This document shows positions 14,814 to 24,174 of a DNA stretch of 64,000 nt, piece after piece (position 1 is the stretch's first letter; each line of letters starts with the position of its first letter). Position numbers and translations under genes: made by a program. The notes beneath the pieces are model-generated. The model searched no databases, was not told the origin of the DNA, and was given only the letters and a program-made list of their open reading frames with translations. Location: NCBI RefSeq assembly GCF_023218935.1, contig NZ_JAJIAL010000008.1; one strand, given 5' to 3'. Source of the DNA: Fructobacillus cardui (GTDB lineage: Bacteria; Bacillota; Bacilli; Lactobacillales; Lactobacillaceae).

Positions 14814-16325
14814 TTACATCTTTGCTTCTAATTGAACGTCTGGATACTTATCCTTAAACCAGTTCAATGCAAAATTATTTTCAAATAAGAAGACGGGACG
14901 GTCGTAGCGATCCTTGACTAGCAAGTTCCGCGATGAAACCATCTTTTCGTCCACTTGGTCTGGGTTAATCCAGCGGGCAACCTTTGAGCCAATCGGCTCA
15001 AATTGAATTTCAACGTTATATTCATTTTCCATTCGGAACTTGAATACTTCGAATTGCAACTGTCCAACAGCACCAAGAATATACTCGCTTGAGTTCCATG
15101 ACTTGTACAGCTGAATGGTTCCTTCTTGGACCAGTTGGGTAATGCCCTTGTGATATGACTTTTGCTTCATCACATCCTTGGCAATGACCTTGTTAAAGTA
15201 CTCAGGGGTAAAGGTTGGCAAATCAGGGAAACGCACAGCCTTCTTACCAGAGAAAATCGTATCACCGATTTGGAAGTTCCCGGTATCATAGACACCGATA
15301 ATATCGCCTGGAACGGCTCCCTGAACGTTTCCACGCTCTTCCGCCATGAACTGGGTCACATTGGCCAAACGAAGCTTCTTGCCCGTTCTTTCCAGCGTAA
15401 CGTCCATGCCTCGTTCAAAGACACCAGATACAATTCGCACAAAGGCAATCCGGTCACGGTGACGAGGATCCATGTTAGCCTGAATCTTAAAGACAAAACC
15501 AGTAAATTCAGGATTGTCCGGTTCAATCACCTGGTTATCAACTGTTGTTACCGGCGCGGGCATTGGCGCGTAAGTCAGGTATTCCCGCAAAAATTCGGTC
15601 ACACCGAAGTTGGCTAAGGCGGAGCCAAAGAAGACCGGCGTTAACTTACCCGTAGCAACGGCCTCTTCGTCAAATTGGTTCCCAGCATCTTCCAACAATT
15701 CGACTTCATCCAAGCCCTCTTGGCGAACTTCTGGATGGTCGGCTGCATTTTTAAAGGGAATCATTTCCTTTTGCTTCAAGTCATAGATTCCCTGCAAAAT
15801 CTGTCCAGAGCCAATTGGCCAGTTCATTGGGTATGCTTGGATCCCAAGGATACTTTCCAATTCGTCCACCAAATCCAATGGCGACCGGGCATCACGATCA
15901 ATCTTGTTAAAGAAGGTAAAGACGGGAATGCCACGTTTTGAAACGATTTCAAACAGCTTCTTAGTTTGTGGCTCAATTCCCTTGGCGGCATCAACAACCA
16001 TGACAACCGAATCAACGGCCATCAGTGTTCGATAGGTGTCTTCCGAGAAATCTTCGTGCCCCGGTGTATCCAAAATGTTAATGCGCTTGCCTTCATAGTC
16101 AAACTGCAGGACAGAAGAAGTAACGGAGATACCACGTTGTTGCTCAATGGCCATCCAGTCCGATGAAGCCATCTTCTTGGCCCCACGACCCTTGACCGTT
16201 CCGGCTTCACGAATAACGCCACCATGGAGGAGTAATTGTTCCGTTAAGGTTGTTTTTCCCGCATCAGGATGGGAAATAATGGCGAATGTCCGTCGATTTT
16301 GTAATTCTTGTTCAAAGTTTTCCAT
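14814..16325 (-). CDS. prfC: Peptide chain release factor 3
   Basis: Translational GTPase that recycles RF1/RF2 after peptide release. The 503-residue protein shows the G-domain motifs SHPDAGKTTLTEQL (G1, residues 19-32), GISVTSS (G2), DTPGHEDFSEDTYR (G3) and NKIDRD (G4), followed by the domain II region FKIQANMDPRHRDR typical of RF3 rather than EF-G. Length is slightly below the 520-530 common in other bacteria but nothing essential appears missing. It is flanked by terminators on both sides and is therefore a single-gene unit. Confidence 0.95.
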   Translation of the reverse strand: MENFEQELQNRRTFAIISHPDAGKTTLTEQLLLHGGVIREAGTVKGRGAKKMASSDWMAIEQQRGISVTSSVLQFDYEGKRINILDTPGHEDFSEDTYRTLMAVDSVVMVVDAAKGIEPQTKKLFEIVSKRGIPVFTFFNKIDRDARSPLDLVDELESILGIQAYPMNWPIGSGQILQGIYDLKQKEMIPFKNAADHPEVRQEGLDEVELLEDAGNQFDEEAVATGKLTPVFFGSALANFGVTEFLREYLTYAPMPAPVTTVDNQVIEPDNPEFTGFVFKIQANMDPRHRDRIAFVRIVSGVFERGMDVTLERTGKKLRLANVTQFMAEERGNVQGAVPGDIIGVYDTGNFQIGDTIFSGKKAVRFPDLPTFTPEYFNKVIAKDVMKQKSYHKGITQLVQEGTIQLYKSWNSSEYILGAVGQLQFEVFKFRMENEYNVEIQFEPIGSKVARWINPDQVDEKMVSSRNLLVKDRYDRPVFLFENNFALNWFKDKYPDVQLEAKM

Positions 16326-16344
16326 AATAAACTTATTTTACATG

Positions 16345-16374
16345 AAAAAAGCGCTCAGGGCTAGGGCTGAGCGC
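16345..16374 (-). terminator. Intrinsic terminator of the opp operon
   Basis: On the minus strand GCGCTCAG pairs with CTGAGCGC around an 8-base loop and is followed by six Ts. It lies 90 bases after the oppF stop and 20 bases before prfC. Confidence 0.9.
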
Positions 16375-16463
16375 AGAAACATCTGCTTTCAGTTCATCCT
16401 GAAACGCTTTTTTAATTTAAACTATTTAGGTTAGAAAATAGTAGGTACGTAAAGTGGTCTGAT

Positions 16464-17399
16464 TTACTTTTGTTCTGCCTTGTATTGCTCAGCTTCCGCT
16501 GGTGTTGCCAAGACAAAGTGACCAGGTTCAACCTCAACCATCTTCCGTTCCTGTCCATCCTTTTCGAAGCTGGCATCGTATGGCTTAATCACACGCTGCT
16601 TTTCAACGATTGGGTCAGGTTCGGGCACAGCCGAAAGCAAGCTCTTGGTATATGGGTGCAATGGATGGTTATAAACTTCATCTGCAGTGCCCAATTCAAC
16701 CAACTTTCCCCAGTGCATCACACCGATTCGGTCAGAGATGTACTTGACCATGGCCAAATCGTGGGCAATAAAGAGGTAAGTCAATTTGTTTTGCTTTTGT
16801 AAATCAGCCAACAGGTTGACAACCTGAGCCTGAACAGAAACGTCCAAGGCTGAGATTGGTTCATCAGCAATGATAAACTTTGGCTGAACAGCCAACGCAC
16901 GGGCAATTCCAATTCGTTGCTTTTGTCCACCAGAAAATTCGTGCGGATATCGTGAAGCGTGGTCCTTGTTCAAGCCAACCAGCTTCAACAATTCCAATAC
17001 CTTCGCTTCGCGTTCGGAACGCTTCTTGCTGTAACCAACCTGGTCAAGACCTTCACCAATGATATCTTCAACCCGCAAACGGCCGTTCAATGAGGCCTGT
17101 GGGTCCTGGAAAATCATTTGCGCTTGCTTACGAAAGTCCTTCATGCCCTGCTTTTTCAACTGGCCAAGATCTTCGCCATCAAAAGTAATGGTTCCTGAAT
17201 CTTGGTCATACAGCTTCAGAATCGTCCGACCAATGGTCGTCTTTCCTGAACCTGACTCCCCAACCAAACCAAAGGTTTCTCCTTCGTAAATATCAAAGGA
17301 AATCTCATCAATTGCCTTAGTGGCGTTGCTCTTACCAGCGTTAAAAGTCAGGTTCAAGTCCTTAATTTCAACTAATTTCTTTGCATCTGGATTTTGCAT
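16464..17399 (-). CDS. oppF: Oligopeptide ABC transporter ATPase OppF
   Basis: One of the two cytoplasmic ATPases of the oligopeptide importer. The 311-residue protein has Walker A GESGSGKTTIGR near residue 51, the OppF-type stretch GKSNATKAIDEISFD before it, the signature FSGGQKQRIGIARAL and Walker B IIADEPISALD. The C-terminal HPLHPYTKSLLSAVPEPDP is the OppD/F extension. The start overlaps the oppD stop by one base (TAATG), so translation is coupled. It is the last gene of oppA-B-C-D-F. Confidence 0.95.
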   Translation of the reverse strand: MQNPDAKKLVEIKDLNLTFNAGKSNATKAIDEISFDIYEGETFGLVGESGSGKTTIGRTILKLYDQDSGTITFDGEDLGQLKKQGMKDFRKQAQMIFQDPQASLNGRLRVEDIIGEGLDQVGYSKKRSEREAKVLELLKLVGLNKDHASRYPHEFSGGQKQRIGIARALAVQPKFIIADEPISALDVSVQAQVVNLLADLQKQNKLTYLFIAHDLAMVKYISDRIGVMHWGKLVELGTADEVYNHPLHPYTKSLLSAVPEPDPIVEKQRVIKPYDASFEKDGQERKMVEVEPGHFVLATPAEAEQYKAEQK

Positions 17400-18451
17400 T
17401 ACTTGGCCCCCTCATTTTCTAAGGTCTGCCAAAATGCTTGGCGACACTGAATCTCAAGTGGTGGTGTTACCTTTGGTGCCCGGTCATCTAAGAGCCATGT
17501 GGCTGCAAAATGAGTTGGTGACACTTCAAAGAGTGGTGGTTGCTTTTCATGATCGATTGCCAAACCATAGACATTTCGATCCGCAAAAGCATCACCCTTT
17601 GGTGGGTAAAGCAAGTCAGGTGGCGTACCAGGAATGGCTTGCAAGGTACCGGACTCTGTCTTCGTTGATGGCATTGACCCCAACAACCCCCATGTATATG
17701 GGTGCTGTGGATTATAGAAGACTTCGTTCACCAGACCGGTTTCAACAATCTTACCGGCATACATAACAGCCACTCGATCGGCGATTCCAGCTACGACACC
17801 CAAATCGTGGGTGATAAAGATAATCGCCGTGTTGTTCTTCTTTTGCAACTTCTTCAAGACCTGCAATATTTGGGCCTGAATCGTCACATCCAAAGCAGTC
17901 GTTGGTTCATCGGCAATCAAAACCTTTGGATCAGCGGCCAATGCAATGGCGATAACGGCACGCTGACGCATACCACCAGACCATTGGTGAGGATAATCAT
18001 TGATATGTTCCTCAGCGTTTGGAATCCCAACATCCTGCATTAGTTGCAAGGCCTTCGCCAGTGCTTCGGCCTTTTCAACTTCGTGATGCTTCATGATTGG
18101 TTCCGCAATTTGGTTACCAATCTTCATCGTTGGGTCTAATGATGTCATTGGGTCCTGGAAGACCATGGCGACTTCAGAGCCACGATAACTTTCCCATTCT
18201 TTTTCAGACAACTCGGCCAAATTCTTACCGTTGTAGAGAATTTGACTCTCTTCACCTAATTCAGCGTTTTCGGCATTTAGACCAAGGAGGGTCTTTGTCG
18301 TCACTGATTTACCAGAACCAGATTCCCCAACAATGGCCAGGGTTTCGCCAGCATTTAAGTCAAAATCAACGCCTCGAATCGCCTGAATTTTTCCAGCATA
18401 GGTGTTAAAGTCCACGCGGAGGTCTTTTACTTGTAAAATTGGTGCTACCAT
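17399..18451 (-). CDS. oppD: Oligopeptide ABC transporter ATPase OppD
   Basis: Partner ATPase of OppF. The start at 18451 (MVAPILQVKDL) lies 5 bases after GGAGG; the frame extends further upstream into oppC without a ribosome binding site. The product of 350 residues has Walker A GESGSGKSVTTK, the signature WSGGMRQRAVIAIAL and Walker B LIADEPTTALD. The C-terminal HPYTWGLLGSMPSTKTESG leads into an extension that is usually rich in Cys for an Fe-S cluster in some homologues; here the region has a single Cys near the end. Downstream overlap with oppF. Confidence 0.95.
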   Translation of the reverse strand: MVAPILQVKDLRVDFNTYAGKIQAIRGVDFDLNAGETLAIVGESGSGKSVTTKTLLGLNAENAELGEESQILYNGKNLAELSEKEWESYRGSEVAMVFQDPMTSLDPTMKIGNQIAEPIMKHHEVEKAEALAKALQLMQDVGIPNAEEHINDYPHQWSGGMRQRAVIAIALAADPKVLIADEPTTALDVTIQAQILQVLKKLQKKNNTAIIFITHDLGVVAGIADRVAVMYAGKIVETGLVNEVFYNPQHPYTWGLLGSMPSTKTESGTLQAIPGTPPDLLYPPKGDAFADRNVYGLAIDHEKQPPLFEVSPTHFAATWLLDDRAPKVTPPLEIQCRQAFWQTLENEGAK

Positions 18452-18461
18452 GAAGGCCTCC

Positions 18462-19487
18462 TTATTCATCCGCCATCTTTGGATCAAAGGCATCACGCAA
18501 GCCATCACCCAAGAGGATGAAAGCCAAGGATACCAAGACCAAGACGATTGATGGAATCAAAATTTGATATGGGTAGTATTGCAACATGTTCTGTCCATCA
18601 GTAATCAACGTTCCCAGTGAGGCAGTTGGTGCCTTGACACCCAAGTTGATGGCTGACAAAACAGCTTCGAACATAATAGCTGCTGGAATCGTCATCATGA
18701 TTTGCACGATAATTGTTCCAGACATGTTTGGTACCAAGTGCTTCAAGGCAATCATTGGACCCGATTCGCCCAAGGTCTTGGCAGCCAAGACGAAGTCACG
18801 TTCTTTGTAAGTCAGAGTTAAGTTACGGACCTGACGAGCCATTCCGGTCCAACTAGTCAAAGCGATGGCCAAAATAATTGACCAAATACTTGAACCAAAG
18901 AGCATCGCCAAGAGGGTCACGACAACTAAGTTTGGAATGGCTGAAATCACTTCAATGACACGTTGCATGGTAGTATCAACCCAACCACCAAGCCAACCAG
19001 ATACCAGACCATAACTAACACCAATCAAAAGGTCAATGGCAGTCGCGACAATGGCAATAAAGAGCGAAATTCTCAAACCAACTGTCACACGCTTAGCGAC
19101 TGAACGACCAAGGTTATCTGTTCCCAAAAGGTAGTTTTGATCAACACCATTCTTTTCATAAACATCCATGGCATCAACTGACCCAGGGGTTGTCGTCTTC
19201 CCATCCCAGCCGGGAATTGGTAAACCAGATTTTGGTGGCAAGTTCTTATATTTAGAACCAGCATTAGTATTAAAGTCGTTAGCAGAATTTTGACTAACTA
19301 CCGGCACTGAAATCAAAGCATAGAGCATGACCAAGACCAAGAAAATTAAACTAACAACTGCTAATTTATTTTTACGAAGACGGCGCCAAACGCTTTGCCA
19401 AGTTGACAAGGCAGGCTTCACGATGTTTTCGCTGGCCGACTTATCTTCAATCCCAACGAGGGAAAATTCATTTTGTACTTCTTCCAT
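18462..19487 (-). CDS. oppC: Oligopeptide ABC transporter permease OppC
   Basis: Inner-membrane permease of the peptide importer, 341 residues. The first membrane helix (LAVVSLIFLVLVMLYALISV) follows a cytoplasmic tail with the LRKNKLAVVS motif typical of OppC. A long external loop (residues 70-125) precedes LLGTDNLGRSV. Five further helices follow, with the EAA loop region ALTSWTGMARQVRNLTLTYK that contacts the ATPases. GGGGGAGA lies just upstream of the ATG. Downstream oppD begins 11 bases after the stop. Confidence 0.95.
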   Translation of the reverse strand: MEEVQNEFSLVGIEDKSASENIVKPALSTWQSVWRRLRKNKLAVVSLIFLVLVMLYALISVPVVSQNSANDFNTNAGSKYKNLPPKSGLPIPGWDGKTTTPGSVDAMDVYEKNGVDQNYLLGTDNLGRSVAKRVTVGLRISLFIAIVATAIDLLIGVSYGLVSGWLGGWVDTTMQRVIEVISAIPNLVVVTLLAMLFGSSIWSIILAIALTSWTGMARQVRNLTLTYKERDFVLAAKTLGESGPMIALKHLVPNMSGTIIVQIMMTIPAAIMFEAVLSAINLGVKAPTASLGTLITDGQNMLQYYPYQILIPSIVLVLVSLAFILLGDGLRDAFDPKMADE

Positions 19488-19496
19488 GTTCTCCCC

Positions 19497-20414
19497 CTAC
19501 TTCAACCGAACTCGTGGATCAACAATTGCCGTCAAAATATCGGTAATCAAGATACAAATCATCAACATCGCAGCATAAACGATAGTGGTTCCCATAATAA
19601 CCGGATAATCCTTTGTTGGAATTGAAGAAACGAACTGTTGCCCAATTCCCGGAATTGAAAAGATGTTTTCAACCAAAGTTGACCCAGTCAATAGGTTGGC
19701 AACCATCGGACCGATTAACGTTAAAATCGGAATCATTGAATTTCGGTAAGCGTGCTTACGGATTAACTGCGTTCCAGTCAACCCCTTTGCCCGGGCTAGT
19801 TGGATATAATCCGAATGCAAAACATCGATCATTTCAGAACGGACAAATCGTGTAGTTGTTGCTGCGGGACCAACGGCCAAAGCCAACGTTGGCAGAATTG
19901 TTTCGGAGAAGCTATCGCCCCAACCAGAAACTGGCAACCATCCAAGGTCGTAGCCGAAGACGTAAAGCAAAACGATGGCCAAGATGAAGGAAGGAACCGA
20001 GATTCCCAAAGTGGAAATAATTCCCAAGAAACCATCCATCTTCTTATTTTGATTTTTGGCGGAAACCGCCCCGAACCAAAGGCCAAGCAAGATTCCAACA
20101 ACCAAGGCTTGTAGACCAAGTTGCGCGGAAACTGGTAACCGTTGACCAATCAACATTGAAACTGATTGGTTCTGGTACTGATAGGACGTTCCAAGATCAC
20201 CATGCAACAAATTGATTAGGTAATCAAAGTACTGAACAACGACCGGCTTATCCAAACCATATGTTTCGTTCAATTGAGCAATTGCCGACGCCGACAAGTG
20301 CGGATTATTGTAGGGCGTTCCTGGCAAAATCTGCATTAAGAAGAAAGTGGCCGTGACCACAATCCATAATGTGACTAGCAGGATTAACACTCGTTTTAAA
20401 ATGTATTTGGCCAT
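19497..20414 (-). CDS. oppB: Oligopeptide ABC transporter permease OppB
   Basis: Second permease of the importer. The start at 20414 (MAKYILKRVL) is chosen because AGGAGAG precedes it by 7 bases; the frame continues upstream into the structured oppA-oppB gap with no ribosome binding site. The 305-residue protein has the family N-terminus MAKYILKRVLILLVTLWIV, the external DLGTSYQYQNQSV segment, and the EAA loop with RTxG-like spacing near SDYIQLARAKGL. Six helices are visible. The 9-base gap to oppC indicates one transcript. Confidence 0.95.
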   Translation of the reverse strand: MAKYILKRVLILLVTLWIVVTATFFLMQILPGTPYNNPHLSASAIAQLNETYGLDKPVVVQYFDYLINLLHGDLGTSYQYQNQSVSMLIGQRLPVSAQLGLQALVVGILLGLWFGAVSAKNQNKKMDGFLGIISTLGISVPSFILAIVLLYVFGYDLGWLPVSGWGDSFSETILPTLALAVGPAATTTRFVRSEMIDVLHSDYIQLARAKGLTGTQLIRKHAYRNSMIPILTLIGPMVANLLTGSTLVENIFSIPGIGQQFVSSIPTKDYPVIMGTTIVYAAMLMICILITDILTAIVDPRVRLK

Positions 20415-20613
20415 GAAAATGACTCTCCTAATGCTTTGAAAAGTGACTAATAAATGATGAAAACTAAATTTGAGGAGCTGTTTTAGAAAAACACCATTCA
20501 CACCAAAGGCAGGCCACTCGGGAAACTATCCACGTAATCCTCGGACGCCTCTCTCTATGACCTGCCTAGTACTATTCACCACTGTGGTAAATAGAATAAA
20601 ATTTTATTGAATT
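20415..20613 (-). other. Structured oppA-oppB intergenic region
   Basis: This 199-base gap carries two inverted repeats in the oppA transcript. The first (20572-20594) is CTATTTACCAC with GTGGTGAATAG, an 11-bp stem with no T run, about 20 bases after the oppA stop. The second encloses about 60 bases between AGGCAGG (minus strand, 20561-20567) and CCTGCCTTT (20505-20513). The first resembles a 3'-stabilising processing hairpin that would keep oppA mRNA more abundant than oppBCDF. The second has no identified homologue here. Confidence 0.5.
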
Positions 20614-22254
20614 TTACTTCCGATAAGCGTTCGTCAAATCAAGCGTCAAACCGGCTGGGCTTGTAACAACACCCTTAACATTTGAACGGGTCAAGTATGC
20701 ACCCTTCCATGAGTAAAGTGGGTTGATGTTAGCACTGTTCTTCAAAGCTGCTTCAGCTGCCTTCCAGTCAGCATCACGTGCAGATGGATTGTTAGCATCT
20801 GTGCTTTCAGCCTTTGTCACAGCGTCGATGCAGTCTTGGTTCTTGAACTGACCATTGTTCATACCAGTATCAGTTGCCTTGAACATGTCGTAGAAGGTTG
20901 AACCGTCTTGGTAATCACCGGTCCAGTTTGAAACAACGATATCGAAGTTACCATTTTGTGAATCTTGCAAGCGTTGCTTGAATGGGACAATCTTTTCAGT
21001 AACAGAAATTTGGTCACCGAATGTTGATTCCCAAGCCTGCTTCAAGTAATCAACTGTATTCTTTGAAACTGGAACGTCAGCATCGGTTTCAAGAGTAACG
21101 TTCATCTTACCCTTGTTAACTTCCTTGATTCCTTCTGCAAAGAGTTGCTTTGCCTTGTCCTTGTCATAAGAATAACCAGGAGCAACGTAAGTTGACAAAT
21201 CTTCACCATTAGCAGCCTTAACCAAGTTATTTGAAACGAGACTCTTAGCAGCATCACGAGATCCACCAGTTGCTTGGGAAGCCAATTCCTTACGGTTGGT
21301 TGCCAAGTTCAAAGCTTCGCGAATCTTTTCATTTTGCAAGTAAGGGTTCTTTGCTTGGTTGTACTCCAAGTAAGTTGAAGTAGCAACAGAAACTGTCTTC
21401 ATATCCTTATTGTTCTTGTTAGCAGCGTACATTTCAGGCGAACCGGTAATAGAAGCGCGGTCAAGCTTACCTTCCTTGTACAACTTAATGGCTGTTTCAG
21501 GATTCTTGATAACTTGCCAGTTAATCGTCTTTGTCTTGACGTTCTTGGCGTTCCAGTAGTCATCGTTCTTAACAATCTTGAACTTATTGTTCGTTCCGTT
21601 CCAGCCTTCCAACTTGTAAGGACCAGAATAAACTTGGTTTGCAGCAGTTGTTCCATACTTAGAACCCTTTTCCTTCACGAAGGATTCCTTCTGCGGTGCA
21701 AACTGAGTAAAGCTCAAAAGATACTTAAATTGCGGCATTGGCTTTTCCAAAGTGAAAGTCAAAGTATTGCCATCTGCTTTAACACCCAAATCAGAAACTG
21801 GCTTCTTGCCAGCAACGATGTCATCAGCATTCTTCACACCTGATGTCAGATATGAATACTGTGAGGCAGTCTTTGGATCAGCGATTCGCTGCCAAGTATA
21901 AACAAAGTCCTTAGCAGTCAAAGCAGAACCATCAGACCATTTCAAACCTGAACGCAACTGAACGGTATAAGTCAAACCGTCTGATGAGACGCTGTATGAC
22001 TTAGCCAAATCAGGATCTGGATCCCCCTTTGAGTTCACACGCAACAAGTTTGATTCCGTGTTTCCCAAAATCGTGTTTGAAGACTGATCAGTACTCTTTG
22101 AAATATCCAACGTTTGAATTTCATCTGCTAAACCATAATTCAATGCTGATTTATCGTCTGAGGGACTTGTGCCCCACCAGCCAGCAGCTCGAGATCCCCC
22201 AACTGCGGCCAAAACAACGACTGCCGCAACAGTCCATTTCTGCCATCGTTTCAT
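20614..22254 (-). CDS. oppA: Oligopeptide-binding protein OppA
   Basis: Extracytoplasmic solute-binding protein (SBP_bac_5 family) delivering peptides to OppBCDF; 546 residues from the ATG at 22254, which follows GAGGAGG. The mature part has the family features LNYGLADEIQTLDISKST, SVSSDGLTYTVQLRSGLKWSDG and GPYKLEGWN. The N-terminus MKRWQKWTVAAVVVLAAVGG is a signal peptide, but the expected lipobox Cys is absent: the sequence continues SRAAGWWGTSPSDDKS with no Cys at all. Unless the strain anchors it otherwise, the protein would be secreted or remain tethered by its signal. It heads the operon behind a TTGAAA-17-TAAGAT promoter. Confidence 0.92.
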   Translation of the reverse strand: MKRWQKWTVAAVVVLAAVGGSRAAGWWGTSPSDDKSALNYGLADEIQTLDISKSTDQSSNTILGNTESNLLRVNSKGDPDPDLAKSYSVSSDGLTYTVQLRSGLKWSDGSALTAKDFVYTWQRIADPKTASQYSYLTSGVKNADDIVAGKKPVSDLGVKADGNTLTFTLEKPMPQFKYLLSFTQFAPQKESFVKEKGSKYGTTAANQVYSGPYKLEGWNGTNNKFKIVKNDDYWNAKNVKTKTINWQVIKNPETAIKLYKEGKLDRASITGSPEMYAANKNNKDMKTVSVATSTYLEYNQAKNPYLQNEKIREALNLATNRKELASQATGGSRDAAKSLVSNNLVKAANGEDLSTYVAPGYSYDKDKAKQLFAEGIKEVNKGKMNVTLETDADVPVSKNTVDYLKQAWESTFGDQISVTEKIVPFKQRLQDSQNGNFDIVVSNWTGDYQDGSTFYDMFKATDTGMNNGQFKNQDCIDAVTKAESTDANNPSARDADWKAAEAALKNSANINPLYSWKGAYLTRSNVKGVVTSPAGLTLDLTNAYRK

Positions 22255-22290
22255 GATGCTTCCTCCTCGGTACAACTTAATGTTTGTTTA

Positions 22291-22319
22291 ATCTTATCAG
22301 ACAAACACACCGTTTTCAA
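22291..22319 (-). promoter_or_regulatory. oppA promoter
   Basis: On the minus strand TTGAAA (22314-22319) and TAAGAT (22291-22296) are exactly 17 bases apart, about 37 bases upstream of the oppA start. Confidence 0.65.
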
Positions 22320-22416
22320 ATAATTTTTTAATAAAAACGATTACTTTGTTGTTTCGATGCTTAGTTTACCGCTCAAAACGCTCATTTTGACGGGATTTGT
22401 TATTTTTCCTAACATC

Positions 22417-22453
22417 AAAAAAAGGATGATTTTGTTAACAAAATCATCCTTTT
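22417..22453. terminator. Terminator of the ABC-F gene
   Basis: AAAAGGATGATTTTG and CAAAATCATCCTTTT are perfect complements around a short loop, 28 bases after the ABC-F stop. The A-rich and T-rich flanks make it usable in both directions. Confidence 0.92.
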
Positions 22454-22480
22454 GGTCTTTATTATGCACTTTTAACCGAC

Positions 22481-24037
22481 TTATTCCGGATTTTCCTTGT
22501 AAGACAAAGCAGCCACGTTTAATGTTTGATCCACTAAATCCTTCGTAAAGGAAACCTCGTGGGAAACAATAATGGCATTACCTGGGAACGCCTTAATCGC
22601 CTTATACAAAGCTTGTTTCGTTTCTTCATCCAAGTGGTTCGTTGGCTCATCAAGAATCAAGAAGTTCGAAGGCTTCATTTCCATAATGGCGAGCTTGACC
22701 TTCGTCTGTTCCCCTCCGGAAAGCTGGAACAACGGCTTTTGCGCATTTTCAGCATTAATGCCGGCTCCTGCTAATCGTTGTCGCAATTCCTTTGGCAAAA
22801 TCGTTGGGAATAAGTCCTGCATCGCCTGTAATGGCGTTTGCTGGTCGTTATCCCAGTCCAAGTCCTGGTCAAAGTAATTAACTACGGCTGATGGTGAAAA
22901 TTCCACCTGACCGCCAAGAGAGGGAATTTCGCCCAAAATTGACTTAATCAACGTCGACTTTCCTGCCCCGTTGAAACCAGCAAAGACAATCTTCTTTTCC
23001 GTTGTCAACGAGAATGACACGGGTTCCAAAATTGCCTGTTCATACCCAACTGACAAATCAGTCACCGTTAAAGCGGCCGCCGACTGGGAATTGACGTATG
23101 GGAAGTTAAACTTAGCCTTCAGGTTTTCTGAAGGTGGATCAACCTTATCCATCCGGGCCAGCATCTTTTCACGAGACTTCGCCTGCTTTGAAGTTGAAGC
23201 TCGGGCCTTGTTCTTGGCGATAAACTTCTCAGCCTTGGCAATCTCAACCTGTTGCTTTTCGTACTGACGCATCTGCTGCTCAGAACGTTCTTCCTTTTGG
23301 CGCATCGCCTTTTGGAAAGAACCACGATACTTGGTAATCTTACCAAAAGAAACATCAGCAATCGCGTTGGTCACCTTATCCAAGAAATCAAAATCGTGCG
23401 AAATAATCATGGCTGCGCCTTCAAAGCCCTGCAAAAAACCTTCCAACCATTCGATATGCGAAACATCCAAATAGTTGGTGGGCTCATCAAGGATAATGAC
23501 ATCGTCATTTTCTAAGAGCAACTTGGCCAAGATAACCTTTGCACGCTGACCACCAGACATATGTTCCAGTTCGCGGTCACGACCGATGGCTTCCAAGCCC
23601 AAACCGGAAATAACTCGTTCGATTTCGGTATCAACGTCGTAAAAACCAGCAGCATCCAGTTCCTCTTGCAAGCGCCCTGCTCGCTCAAGTAGCTTATCAT
23701 CGGCAGTAGCGGCGTACTTTTCGTACAATTCCGTTGCGCGATCCTGCTTATCATAGAGGTCCTTGTAAGCTGTATGCAAGAAATCAACCAGAGTCATCCC
23801 CTCTGGAATTTCTGCGTACTGGTCCAAGTAGCCAATTTTCAGGTTTTTCGCCCAATCAATTCGACCTGATAGCGGCAAGACTTGCCCCGTCAAAATTCGA
23901 ATCAAAGTTGACTTACCAGCCCCGTTTTGACCGACAATCCCCATGTGTTCACCGGCTTGCAATTCCAAGTCAGCATCGTCATATAATGTTTTTTCTGCGT
24001 AGGCCATCGAGAGCCCACTTACTTCTAATAATGCCAT
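22481..24037 (-). CDS. ABC-F family ATPase (ribosome-associated)
   Basis: Soluble protein with two ABC ATPase domains and no membrane part, 518 residues from the start MALLEVSGLS at 24037; upstream in-frame codons have no better ribosome site. Walker A motifs are GQNGAGKST and GFNGAGKST; signatures are MSGGQRAKV and LSGGEQTKVK; DEPTNYLD and DEPTNHLD are the Walker B regions. The linker KAEKFIAKNKARASTSKQAKSR is the basic P-site tRNA interaction motif that defines ABC-F. Members act in translation (EttA/YbiT types) or protect ribosomes from antibiotics; this sequence lacks the long linker of resistance types, so a housekeeping role is more likely. Confidence 0.88.
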   Translation of the reverse strand: MALLEVSGLSMAYAEKTLYDDADLELQAGEHMGIVGQNGAGKSTLIRILTGQVLPLSGRIDWAKNLKIGYLDQYAEIPEGMTLVDFLHTAYKDLYDKQDRATELYEKYAATADDKLLERAGRLQEELDAAGFYDVDTEIERVISGLGLEAIGRDRELEHMSGGQRAKVILAKLLLENDDVIILDEPTNYLDVSHIEWLEGFLQGFEGAAMIISHDFDFLDKVTNAIADVSFGKITKYRGSFQKAMRQKEERSEQQMRQYEKQQVEIAKAEKFIAKNKARASTSKQAKSREKMLARMDKVDPPSENLKAKFNFPYVNSQSAAALTVTDLSVGYEQAILEPVSFSLTTEKKIVFAGFNGAGKSTLIKSILGEIPSLGGQVEFSPSAVVNYFDQDLDWDNDQQTPLQAMQDLFPTILPKELRQRLAGAGINAENAQKPLFQLSGGEQTKVKLAIMEMKPSNFLILDEPTNHLDEETKQALYKAIKAFPGNAIIVSHEVSFTKDLVDQTLNVAALSYKENPE

Positions 24038-24174
24038 AAGATTTAGTTTACCACACTTTGCCATTGCGAGCATGGCCAAGGCCCCCTCTTTGGGCTATAC
24101 TGGATAAAAGAACGTGACAAATCATTGTTCCTTGTTATTATAACGCGAACCTATTTCTTGGAGAATCAAAGTAG

